A stretch of 42,482 nt of DNA from CAYUPI01 sp964446585 (lineage in GTDB: Bacteria; Verrucomicrobiota; Verrucomicrobiia; Limisphaerales; UBA8199), in NCBI GenBank assembly GCA_964446585.1, contig CAYUPI010000047.1, forward strand, positions 1 to 42,482. The letters are read 5' to 3'. The position numbers and the translations under genes were made by a program. Below, one piece after another: positions 25,748 through 33,187 of this stretch (position 1 is its first letter; every line of letters starts with the position of its first letter). The notes below the pieces were generated by a model that was not told where the DNA came from, searched no databases, and worked only from the letters and a program-made list of their open reading frames with translations.

Positions 25748-26560
25748 TTAGTAGGCGGCCCTCGCATTATCCTGATCCAAATAGATCTGATTTTCGCCTG
25801 ACGTGAGTGTAATCCCGAGATCCCAAATGGCTCCGGACTTGCCCATCGGTGTCACGCCGATAAGGTAATACTTTCCGGGAGAGATGGAGGAAAGCGTGGC
25901 CTTGCCAGCAAAGTCGGTCCGCGTCTTCGCAACGGCACTCGCCGTCAGCGACGCCATAACTTTCTGGTATCCCACCAACTTTTCGTCGTCGAGGCCATAA
26001 TGGGCAGCGAGCACCATGTCGAAATAAGCATCATGCCCGGCGGCTGCATGATAGTGCTTCGCAAGAAGCGATGCCATACTGACGGCCGAGAGAAAGAAGT
26101 CCGTGTTCGAGACGGGCCGACTATCGCCGCTACGGAACTGCAGGCCAACTTGCAGCGTAACAGTCGCACGAGACCGGCGTTCTGCTTCTGCGCTTGCTTG
26201 TTCTTCTGCACGCTTCGTCTCGGCGGCTTGGAGTCCCCTAAGCTTCTCTTCGAGAGCGATGCGCTCCTTCGTAGTCGCAGCGACCATTCCTTGAAGCTCC
26301 GCCACGCGTGCCTCTGAAGCAGTAAGCTTCGAGATCGCGACTTCGAGCTGCTGCTGACCTTCATCCGCTCTCTTCTTAGATGCGGCCAGCTCCTTCGCTG
26401 CGGAATCAAGCGCCGCCGATGTGCGCTTCTGCTCGGATTCGAGTTCGTGCAGGCGAGTTTTCACATACGCAAGGTCCGTGGCGGCTTGCCGCTCTCCGGC
26501 GGACGGTCCACAGCCGCACAACGCAAGAACCAATGGGACTAACATTGCTGGATTTTTCAT
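25748..26560 (-). CDS. Coiled-coil lipoprotein
   Basis: The 270-residue protein has a lipoprotein signal (LALCGC, acylated Cys17). Residues about 25-125 are a long charged coiled coil (LESEQKRTSAALDSAAKEL then KKRADEGQQQLEVAISKL), and the C-terminal domain has a beta-sandwich feel (TDFAGKATLSSISPGKYYLIG), like carboxypeptidase-regulatory-like domains. It is probably an envelope protein. Function is unknown. Confidence 0.65.
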   Translation of the reverse strand: MKNPAMLVPLVLALCGCGPSAGERQAATDLAYVKTRLHELESEQKRTSAALDSAAKELAASKKRADEGQQQLEVAISKLTASEARVAELQGMVAATTKERIALEEKLRGLQAAETKRAEEQASAEAERRSRATVTLQVGLQFRSGDSRPVSNTDFFLSAVSMASLLAKHYHAAAGHDAYFDMVLAAHYGLDDEKLVGYQKVMASLTASAVAKTRTDFAGKATLSSISPGKYYLIGVTPMGKSGAIWDLGITLTSGENQIYLDQDNARAAY

Positions 26561-26570
26561 GTTTCCGCCG

Positions 26571-26598
26571 AACTGTGATTATGCGACGGCTGGTTCGT
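26571..26598. repeat. Repeat R2, copy A, upstream of lipoprotein gene
   Basis: The segment contains GATTATGCGACGGCTGGTT flanked by AACT and GTT. It matches 28034-28062 at about 25 of 28 positions. It is only 10 bp upstream of the minus-strand lipoprotein start. In integron cassettes, the recombination site sits at this place, just before the next gene. Confidence 0.65.
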
Positions 26599-26767
26599 TT
26601 ATTCAAAGCCGAAACTCACGAATCCGTTTCTTCTCAAGTCCTTCGTTAGCACGACTCTTGCCCTGGGATCAGCGACAGCAGCTTCATGGCATTCCGTATC
26701 CCGTAACCACCCTCGGCAGGGCGGGCCAAGCGCGTCGAACACTCCCCAAAACGGCGGTCCCTGCACC

Positions 26768-26791
26768 TCGCGGGTTAGGCCATGTCGTCGT
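26768..26791. repeat. Attachment-site-like palindrome end downstream of DUF3859-like gene
   Basis: GGTTAGGC occurs here, its complement GCCTAAC beginning within about 20 bp after the minus-strand stop. About 70 bp to the left are GGTTACGG and CCCTGC, which partly pair with TAACC and GCAGGG in an imperfect inverted repeat. The layout is reminiscent of an attC site, but the right-hand end does not match the canonical consensus. Confidence 0.35.
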
Positions 26792-26793
26792 CA

Positions 26794-27303
26794 TCACTCT
26801 TTGAAAACCGAGAACTCTTGGGCGATCAAAGTCTTGCCAGCAAGCTCCATTTCAATCCGCCAAACTCCGGGAACTAACTCATAATCGTGGTCAAATCCGT
26901 AACCGGTCTGAGCTTCAACTCTGCCCTTCGTCACCAGTGACTTTTCAACGAATGAAAAGCTTTCGTAAACCTTGCCGTCCGGCTTCTTCATCGGTGGATG
27001 CGTCGTCACCTTCGTAATCTCAACCGTCTCGCCGTCCTTGAGGTCCAGATTCGTAACCTCATACCGTATGCCGAACTGAATGCCTTTGCGTGCCGGAATG
27101 CGATTGGTGATGACGGCAATGCTCAAATAGCCAGCCGGAAGGCGTGTGACACCTGAAGGAGTCTCTGGCGTCTCGACTATCTCCTCCCTGTCGGCTCGCT
27201 TGAAGATGCCGTATTTCAAAATCCGGCCTTTGGGCTCGCCAGCAATCAAATGAACAGCACAGAAAACGAGCAGTCCGAGTATCAGGATGGTTTTGGTTTT
27301 CAT
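26794..27303 (-). CDS. Exported DUF3859-like protein
   Basis: The 169-residue protein has a signal peptide (MKTKTILILGLLVFCAVHLIAG). The mature segment ILKYGIFKRADREEIVETP, then ITNRIPARKGIQFGIRYEV, and the C-terminal PGVWRIEMELAGKTLIAQEFSVFKE (quoted in part) resemble the DUF3859 family. That assignment is by memory of the fold pattern and is moderate. Function is unknown. Confidence 0.6.
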   Translation of the reverse strand: MKTKTILILGLLVFCAVHLIAGEPKGRILKYGIFKRADREEIVETPETPSGVTRLPAGYLSIAVITNRIPARKGIQFGIRYEVTNLDLKDGETVEITKVTTHPPMKKPDGKVYESFSFVEKSLVTKGRVEAQTGYGFDHDYELVPGVWRIEMELAGKTLIAQEFSVFKE

Positions 27304-27420
27304 ACGTGGTGTGCGCGTCGAGTGGCCTTACAAACCGGCTCAGGCACAGCCGCCAATGACGCCGAGCATGACCGGTGACGCAATCGCGCCGTTGCCTAAA
27401 GCCGCCCGGTTAGCCGTCAT
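27304..27420. repeat. Palindrome-rich spacer between HEPN and DUF3859-like genes
   Basis: The minus-strand sequence after the HEPN stop begins GGCTAACCGG, and the spacer is an imperfect long inverted repeat: CGGCTTTAGGCA pairs in part with TGCCTGAGCCG, ending in GTTTGTAAGGCC. A site like this after each gene is what a decayed integron attC would look like. Confidence 0.4.
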
Positions 27421-28008
27421 TTAGTAGGGTGCCTTCGTCTCGATCTCAGCGGCCAAGTCCTTGAGGGACTCGCAGAGCGCTTTGAGTCGGTCCTGTTTGC
27501 GAAGCCAGGAACCCGCCGAGCCAATCTTTTCGCCCCCGATCGCTTCTCTCGCAGCGTCCTTCGCTCTGTCGCTATCGTGTGCTGCCAGGTTTCGCAACGC
27601 GGACAACTGCTCCAGAGCGTCCTTAAACTGCGCGGCCTTCAGAATGCCGATCAAGTAATGCGTATCGGGGACATAATCTTTGGCAATCTTGATCAGTCCA
27701 TCCCTGCCTCTGAAATCAAAGTAACCGGTGCCGATGATCAAGTAACGACAAACATCCTCATTCATGTGCTTCGGGAAATCAACTCCCACTGTGGTGGAAA
27801 TGGTCGCGGCATCATTGTTGATTGCTCCCGCCAAGGCATCGAGCATCAGATTCTCAAACTCTCGGTAGAGGCGGATGATGGCGTAATCTGTACACCAATC
27901 GTGGTACTCCTCCTTCAACCCTGAGGTCTTGTCGAAGTAGTCCATGACGCCATCTGCTGCTTCCGCGAAGCGTCGCGCAGCCAACCTGATGCTTTTCTTC
28001 TTTGGCAT
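27421..28008 (-). CDS. HEPN-domain protein
   Basis: The 195-residue all-helical protein contains the HEPN ribonuclease motif RxxxxH (R139-NLAA-H144) in the segment LSALRNLAAHDSDRAKDA. HEPN proteins are commonly RNases in toxin-antitoxin and anti-phage systems, usually with an MNT nucleotidyltransferase partner. No MNT gene is adjacent. It could be an orphan toxin cassette or a non-toxic HEPN helper. Confidence 0.6.
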   Translation of the reverse strand: MPKKKSIRLAARRFAEAADGVMDYFDKTSGLKEEYHDWCTDYAIIRLYREFENLMLDALAGAINNDAATISTTVGVDFPKHMNEDVCRYLIIGTGYFDFRGRDGLIKIAKDYVPDTHYLIGILKAAQFKDALEQLSALRNLAAHDSDRAKDAAREAIGGEKIGSAGSWLRKQDRLKALCESLKDLAAEIETKAPY

Positions 28009-28383
28009 AGGGATTAGCAGGATAATGCTAACGAACTACGATTATGCGACGGCTGGTTGGTTGAGACGAGCCCGGAATCCAGCGGTCCTTTTTCCCGTAA
28101 GCTGTTCACTACAGGCAACCGTTTTACGACGCTTGGGTTGTTCAGTTCAAGCTAACATTCTTAAGTTTCCGTGGAGCCTTGAACAGCTTTTCTTCCGCGC
28201 CGCGCGGGTCAAGAGCCTGGCAGAGTATTCCCGCCGGCGCCGAAGTGTCGTGCCTTCCGCTAAAAAAATCTCCCTGTGGCGCTTTGAGGCCAGCAAGCCG
28301 GCATCCGACGTTATTCGCGATGCCAGGGGGGCGCCACCGGTGAAGGCCGGGAGGGGATGGCAGTTGCGGACAGCACCAGTTAC
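28009..28383. other. Spacer with repeats R2 copy B and R1 copy B
   Basis: About 375 bp hold no clear gene. R2 copy B is 28034-28062, and R1 copy B is 28284-28351, only about 30 bp after the BamE-like fragment ends. The plus-strand open frame across this region (27944-28387) is Arg/Ala-rich and looks non-coding. Confidence 0.5.
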
Positions 28384-28623
28384 TTAGTCTGTCAAGCCTC
28401 GCCGAAGCTGACGACCTTTACCGTCAACCAGCTTCACCTGCATCCTGACCCATTGCCACCAGGGACGTTCCTCGACGTAGTAGAGCGACTCTGTATTGCC
28501 TTCACACGATGCGCTCTCCGGCGCCCCAATCGCGCTGACGACTTCCTGTTTGGTCAGCCCTATCTCAGAGTCTCGGACGCCGCCGCGACCACTAAAGGTC
28601 CGAAAACCCCGCGTGACGGACAA
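28384..28623 (-). pseudogene. BamE/SmpA-like fragment
   Basis: The only start is a TTG at 28623 (79 residues). The middle, EIGLTKQEVVSAIGAPESA, then GNTESLYYVEERPWWQWVRMQVKLVDGK, resembles the BamE/SmpA fold (GMTKEEV...LG.P pattern). It lacks a signal peptide or lipobox, and the end (GRQLRRGLTD) looks unlike the family. It is probably a truncated remnant near the attachment site. Confidence 0.4.
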
Positions 28624-28735
28624 CGTGGAACAAGGCTAAACAAGTTTGGACTTGTTGTAGGACATTGTTGTAGGAGCGGCCATTCCCAGTCGGCGATCTG
28701 CACGGAACCCTTGATTCTATTGGTCGTTTGTGAAG

Positions 28736-28763
28736 TGGAGCGGGTGATGGGAATCGAACCCAC
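28736..28763 (-). repeat. tRNA 3'-end fragment, probable attachment site (copy 2, left end of island 2)
   Basis: The minus strand reads GTGGG-TTCGATT-CCCAT (complete T stem), CACCCGC, then TCCA. It is a perfect 3' end of a tRNA, most like tRNA-Gly, without the 5' half. The integrase gene begins 101 bp to the right on the plus strand. Copy 1 lies 4.6 kb to the left. Confidence 0.8.
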
Positions 28764-28839
28764 GTGTCTATTTCGGTCGTTTCCATTGCGAGTTTCCTAG
28801 GAAAATCCCCATGCTTGGACGAGCTTGACGACTATGCAC

Positions 28840-28858
28840 GTTAGCACTATGTTAGCAC
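28840..28858 (+). promoter_or_regulatory. Tandem GTTAGCAC repeats just upstream of integrase
   Basis: GTTAGCAC occurs at 28840-28847 and 28851-28858, one helical turn (11 bp) apart and seven bases before the integrase ATG. Tandem octamers here may be arm-type integrase sites or an autoregulatory operator. Confidence 0.45.
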
Positions 28859-28864
28859 GTCGTT

Positions 28865-29998
28865 ATGGCAAGCGTTCATCGCAGACCGACATCGAAATAC
28901 TGGCACGCGGCGTGGCGTGCCGTGGACGGCACCCTCATTCTCCGGTCTACCAAGCAATCAAATCGCGCTAAAGCGCTGGCTTTTGCTCTCGAATGCGAGC
29001 GCGCCGAAAAGCTGGCTGGCGCGAACACGCTGACCGAGGCGCAAGCGCGAGATATTATTAAGGACATAATGACGCGCTGTGGTTCGGATGAGATCCTGCG
29101 GTCTCCAAGCACGAGGGAGTATTTCAAGGAATGGCTGGCGAGTAAGGAAACGATTACGGCAGATGGCACAGCCGCCCGTTACTCCAAAGCGGTCAAGGAA
29201 TTCCTGAATAGCCTTGGGGACCGCGCCGACAAGCCGCTTTCAAATCTCACCGCTCGACACGTCGAGCGTTTCGTCACCGAACGCACGAAAGCAGGGCTCT
29301 CTCCGACGACCGTGACTCTTGATGCGAAGGTCGTCAGGACAGCGTTAAACCGTGCCAGGCGCCAAGGGTTAATCCCTATTAACCCGGCCGAGGCAGTGGA
29401 CCTGCCAGGAAATGACAGTGTCGAGCGCGGAATATTCTCCTCTGCTGAAATCAAGATGTTGTTGGCTGAAGCTGAGGGCGAATGGAAAACTTTAATCCTT
29501 CTCGCCTATTTTACAGGCGCGAGGCTCTCGGATTGTTGCCGTATGGAATGGGGTTCCGTGGACCTGACGCAGGGCACGCTTAGGTATCGACAAAGCAAGA
29601 CCCGAAAGCCGGTGCTCGTTCCCATCCATGGTGACCTACAAAAGCATCTGGAGGAACTCGCATCCACCGACAGCGCACAGCAGTGGATCATGCCGGGCAT
29701 GGCAGACAAAGGCCCCGGCGGGCGGCACGGATTGAGCGAGAGCTTCAAGAGAATTGTCCGGAAAGCTGGGTTGGACTTACAGACCGTCCCAGGGAGTGGA
29801 ATTCGGCAGATCTCACGAAGGACGTTTCACGCCTTGCGCCACAGTTTCACCAGTGCACTGGCCAACGCCCAGGTCGCGCCCGAGTTGAGAATGAAATTGA
29901 CGGGCCACTCCAGCGACGCAATCCACCGCGGTTACACGCATCATGAGCTGGCGACGTTACGTGACGCTGTGGAAAAACTCCCTTCGCTCAAGGCTTGA
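28865..29998 (+). CDS. int: Tyrosine recombinase (phage/island integrase)
   Basis: The 377-residue protein has an N-terminal arm-like segment (residues 1-60), a SAM-like core-binding domain (about 80-175) and a catalytic domain with the full set: Arg220 in FTGARLSDCCRMEWG, Lys in SKTRKPV (245-248), HxxR at 322-325 (FHALRHSFTS), His348 in LTGHSS and the nucleophile Tyr357 in RGYTHHE. It is a phage-type integrase, not an IntI. The adjacent tRNA 3' fragment is the expected attachment site. It should catalyse integration and excision of island 2. Confidence 0.93.
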   Translation: MASVHRRPTSKYWHAAWRAVDGTLILRSTKQSNRAKALAFALECERAEKLAGANTLTEAQARDIIKDIMTRCGSDEILRSPSTREYFKEWLASKETITADGTAARYSKAVKEFLNSLGDRADKPLSNLTARHVERFVTERTKAGLSPTTVTLDAKVVRTALNRARRQGLIPINPAEAVDLPGNDSVERGIFSSAEIKMLLAEAEGEWKTLILLAYFTGARLSDCCRMEWGSVDLTQGTLRYRQSKTRKPVLVPIHGDLQKHLEELASTDSAQQWIMPGMADKGPGGRHGLSESFKRIVRKAGLDLQTVPGSGIRQISRRTFHALRHSFTSALANAQVAPELRMKLTGHSSDAIHRGYTHHELATLRDAVEKLPSLKA

Positions 29999-30118
29999 GC
30001 ATGGGGCGGGCCTCGATTCGAGGGTTTTGGTTTGCCCTATTTCCAGCAAGCAATCGCTTCAAGAAAATAATTTGCTACACTTGAATAAGGTTCGCTACGT
30101 TCTTTAGAATCGAAGCTC

Positions 30119-32950
30119 ATGGGCTACACAACACCCCGAGCAAGTGACGTATATCGCTACGTATTTAGGCTCGACGGCACTTCGCGCGAAGCGCTCGTGG
30201 ATGGCTTCAGTTGGAGTATTCTATTCCTCAACGACAGTTCACCGACGTCTGCGGCGTTTCTTCGCAGATATGGCGCTGAAATGTGTTACCACACAGCGGA
30301 TAGAATCCGCTTCGTGTTCTTCTCCGGCCTTTCTGAAACTGAAACACCGTTCTCACGAGAACAAGGTATCCTTTCAAGGATCATTCATGCAACCTTGCGC
30401 GCGATGCCACGTGGGAGGCTATACGATTGGGAACGAGATCCGTGGGGGGATTTGAGACCGGGCCTCTTCCATCCGCTAGATTCCGCAGAACAAATCAGGC
30501 GTAACATTAGCTACGAGTGCGAAACACACTCCGCTATCCCTGGTTCCGAGGAGGCGCTGAGGCTCGCTCACAGACTAGGTATCGGGCGCTTCGTTCCCTG
30601 TTTTCTTCTCTTTTCGGATAGCGGCACACTGAAGGTCTGCCTGTTTCCCGTTGCCCACCGGAGCCCCGATCAAGTGTTTCATCGCCTGCGAGCGTGGGTC
30701 GATAGCTTTTACGAGATCAATCGCGGAACGCTTTCCCAATGGGCCGATCACGAGAAGTCCATTAGCGACGCATGCAAACGATTCGATGCGTCCGTGAGTG
30801 CGGTCCAAAACTGGCAGTATGAACGCAAGAGACAATGGCGTGCGCTCGAACTGATGACGAACCATTTAGCGAGGGTCGCGGAAGGTCCGCCAGCCTCCAG
30901 CTTGATTGAAGCTATAACAAAAGAGTGGGACATCCCTGGCAAAATTCATAAAATGGTTCAGCCCTTCCTAGTACAAGTGCGCTGCATCGAGCGCGCCGAA
31001 GAAACTAATCGAAAGCTGGCCGCTTGGATTGCTGAGCTCCGCGAATGCTCGGATCCCCTTCTTATATATCGTCGCATGTGTGCATGGACCGACCCCGCTG
31101 AACTACCTGAACGCGTGCAAATACTGCTAAAGACAGCGGTTCAGCTTTTCAATCCCGCCAGCCTGATCCGTCCCGAAGCACAACTTCGTGAGTGGTGGCG
31201 CTCAGAGCATGGCCGGCCACCGTCCCGCAATCGATATGAGAAGCACCGAGTTGCGTGGAAACCATATTCCAAAGCCAAGTACGGTCAACGAGCCAAAGGG
31301 AATGTTGCCCGCATCATCCAACAAGAATTTGCGGTCGTCCTGCGCGCTGTCTTCTCGCAATCCGTCAGTCAGGACCCAAAGCAATCCGGCAGGTCAGTGA
31401 TTCAAGACCTCTCAACCCATTTTGGTATCAAGGATGAGGACTCTGAATGGTCAAGTCAAACCGAACCATACCATAAATCCCTCATCGACTACTTCATAAA
31501 CCTCCGAAAACATGCTCCTCCATGGCTCCTGGAAATCGCAGCCCGAACCTCGCCACCCCTGAACTGGGGCGACTGCGTCCCATCTGTCGAGATGCGCAAG
31601 ACTTTCACATTAGCAGAATCCCTCGAGCACCTGGCTCGCCTAGCGGACTTGATCCGCACTTCGACGATAGCAGCAGCGCAATCGGCACAACGCCAAGAAC
31701 AAGCACAGGCTATCAGAAACCTCGTGGCTTGCGTCGACAATTGCATTTCATCGGCAACGCTCATTGAAAACGATCGGCAATCGATATGGCAATCACTACT
31801 ATTGTGCTTGTCCAAAGCTAGACAGGATCTCGAAGAGGGCACCCTCGCAAGTGCACGAACAGCATCCACGGCTCCATTCCCAGGGAAAAAGCCATCGCTT
31901 AATGACGTCGCCCATCTGCTGAAACTGCTAGATGAGTACGACAGTGTGCGGCGATCCCTCGTCCTTCCATTTGAGAATGATCACGAAGTGATGAATGTTA
32001 CACTCGGAGAAACCCTCGTCGGCGCAGCAGAGATAGGGCCGCCGGGAGAATCAACATCTCCGGCCATCCGATTGCGAAGACAATTGACTAGCGCGGCGGA
32101 GCGTGCTGAGAAATCCTCCAGTGAATGGCAACAAATCACTTCGGAGGCCCGCGGCTGGACCCCCGCTCACAAGCTTTGCGCATCAATCAAGCGAACGCTA
32201 AAACGCACACGGATCCTGGAGATTTCATCCGGGTCAGGAGGCCTGGACCTTGAGGCCAAAATCCAAAGTCTCATGGATCAGAATCTCACAAATGAATTCC
32301 TAGACCTCCTCAGTGTCCAAGAGTTACTGGCTCTGGAGAACGACCTCGCACCAAAGAAGAAGCAAGAGGATGCTTCTCCAGCGACAACAAAGGAACAACT
32401 TCACGAATCCATTCTTCTCCTAATCGGCGTGCTCCCGCCCTCCTCACGGGGCCTTCTGTGCGGTTCCAAAAGCGAAACGCGGCAAAAACTGGATCAACTG
32501 CCAGACAAAATCGAACGAAGCATTTTCGATGTCTTTCTGGCGCACAACTCTCACGATACGCCTACAGTGCTCCGCCTCGGAGACGTACTTCGACTTCATG
32601 GCATCCAGCCATGGATTGATATCGAACAAGTGCCCCCGGGCCGATGGTTCCAAGACGTTGTACAATCCGCTCTAAGAACAGTCAGGGCTGCCGCGATTTT
32701 GTTTGGTCCCTCAGGCGTAGGTCGTTGGCAAACCGTCGAACTGCGCGCATTCGTCTCTCGATGCGTAGAAACTGGCATTCCTATCATACCCGTACTCCTG
32801 CCGGGGGTTTCTGCAGTCCCGGAGGACCTGGTCTTTCTTCGCCAACTCCACCAAGTACAATTCAAACACGATATCGGCGAGCGACAAGCCTTATCGGACC
32901 TGGTCTGGGGAATAACCGGCGAAAAACCAGAAAGCATTTCCCCACAATAA
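30119..32950 (+). CDS. Large protein with C-terminal TIR domain
   Basis: The 943-residue protein has an unrecognised N-terminal part of about 800 residues, mostly helical and rich in Trp, Arg and Glu. The C-terminal about 140 residues form a TIR domain: SIFDVFLAHNSHD, GDVLRLHGIQPWIDIEQVPPG (quoted in parts) and a W...E motif in GRWQTVELRAF that fits the TIR catalytic Glu. In bacteria such proteins are often NAD+-consuming or signal-producing immune effectors. No NB-ARC, WD or obvious STAND motif is seen. Base composition is AT-richer than in neighbouring genes, suggesting a separate origin. It stands alone, with the methyltransferase starting 237 bp later. Confidence 0.7.
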   Translation: MGYTTPRASDVYRYVFRLDGTSREALVDGFSWSILFLNDSSPTSAAFLRRYGAEMCYHTADRIRFVFFSGLSETETPFSREQGILSRIIHATLRAMPRGRLYDWERDPWGDLRPGLFHPLDSAEQIRRNISYECETHSAIPGSEEALRLAHRLGIGRFVPCFLLFSDSGTLKVCLFPVAHRSPDQVFHRLRAWVDSFYEINRGTLSQWADHEKSISDACKRFDASVSAVQNWQYERKRQWRALELMTNHLARVAEGPPASSLIEAITKEWDIPGKIHKMVQPFLVQVRCIERAEETNRKLAAWIAELRECSDPLLIYRRMCAWTDPAELPERVQILLKTAVQLFNPASLIRPEAQLREWWRSEHGRPPSRNRYEKHRVAWKPYSKAKYGQRAKGNVARIIQQEFAVVLRAVFSQSVSQDPKQSGRSVIQDLSTHFGIKDEDSEWSSQTEPYHKSLIDYFINLRKHAPPWLLEIAARTSPPLNWGDCVPSVEMRKTFTLAESLEHLARLADLIRTSTIAAAQSAQRQEQAQAIRNLVACVDNCISSATLIENDRQSIWQSLLLCLSKARQDLEEGTLASARTASTAPFPGKKPSLNDVAHLLKLLDEYDSVRRSLVLPFENDHEVMNVTLGETLVGAAEIGPPGESTSPAIRLRRQLTSAAERAEKSSSEWQQITSEARGWTPAHKLCASIKRTLKRTRILEISSGSGGLDLEAKIQSLMDQNLTNEFLDLLSVQELLALENDLAPKKKQEDASPATTKEQLHESILLLIGVLPPSSRGLLCGSKSETRQKLDQLPDKIERSIFDVFLAHNSHDTPTVLRLGDVLRLHGIQPWIDIEQVPPGRWFQDVVQSALRTVRAAAILFGPSGVGRWQTVELRAFVSRCVETGIPIIPVLLPGVSAVPEDLVFLRQLHQVQFKHDIGERQALSDLVWGITGEKPESISPQ

Positions 32951-33187
32951 CTTACGATCATATCCAAACCATTATTGCGGTGCTCGATTAGTCTGCGCTG
33001 ACGCCTGCAATCGGTCGAAGGCAGCGAATTCGACGGTACCAAGCTCAGCGAAACTGGGCGAAAGCGCCTTTATCCGCGTCCAGTGCTCAGCCGAAATCGT
33101 CCTCCGCGAAGGCCGGCACAGCCCGGCCCTACCATCCGCTACTGGCTAATTACTTCCAACCGCCTGACAAACCGCTATAGATTCAAT
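32951..33187. other. Intergenic region upstream of methyltransferase operon
   Basis: About 237 bp. A CTATAGATTC segment about 10-20 bp before the ATG looks like a -10 box but is uncertain. No gene is visible. Confidence 0.35.

Noticed and set aside
27944..28387. A plus-strand gene across the spacer.
   Set aside because: It overlaps the HEPN start on the other strand, is Arg-rich without homologous motif, and part of its apparent conservation comes from shared repeats.
28736..28830. A complete tRNA gene at the T-arm/acceptor sequence.
   Set aside because: Only the 3' end is present. No D arm, anticodon arm or matching 5' acceptor strand was found to its right.
28865..29998. Integrase being an integron integrase (IntI), given the cassette-like genes on its left.
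   Set aside because: No IntI-specific patch is seen, and it has a phage-type N-terminus next to a tRNA 3' fragment, so it is an island integrase.
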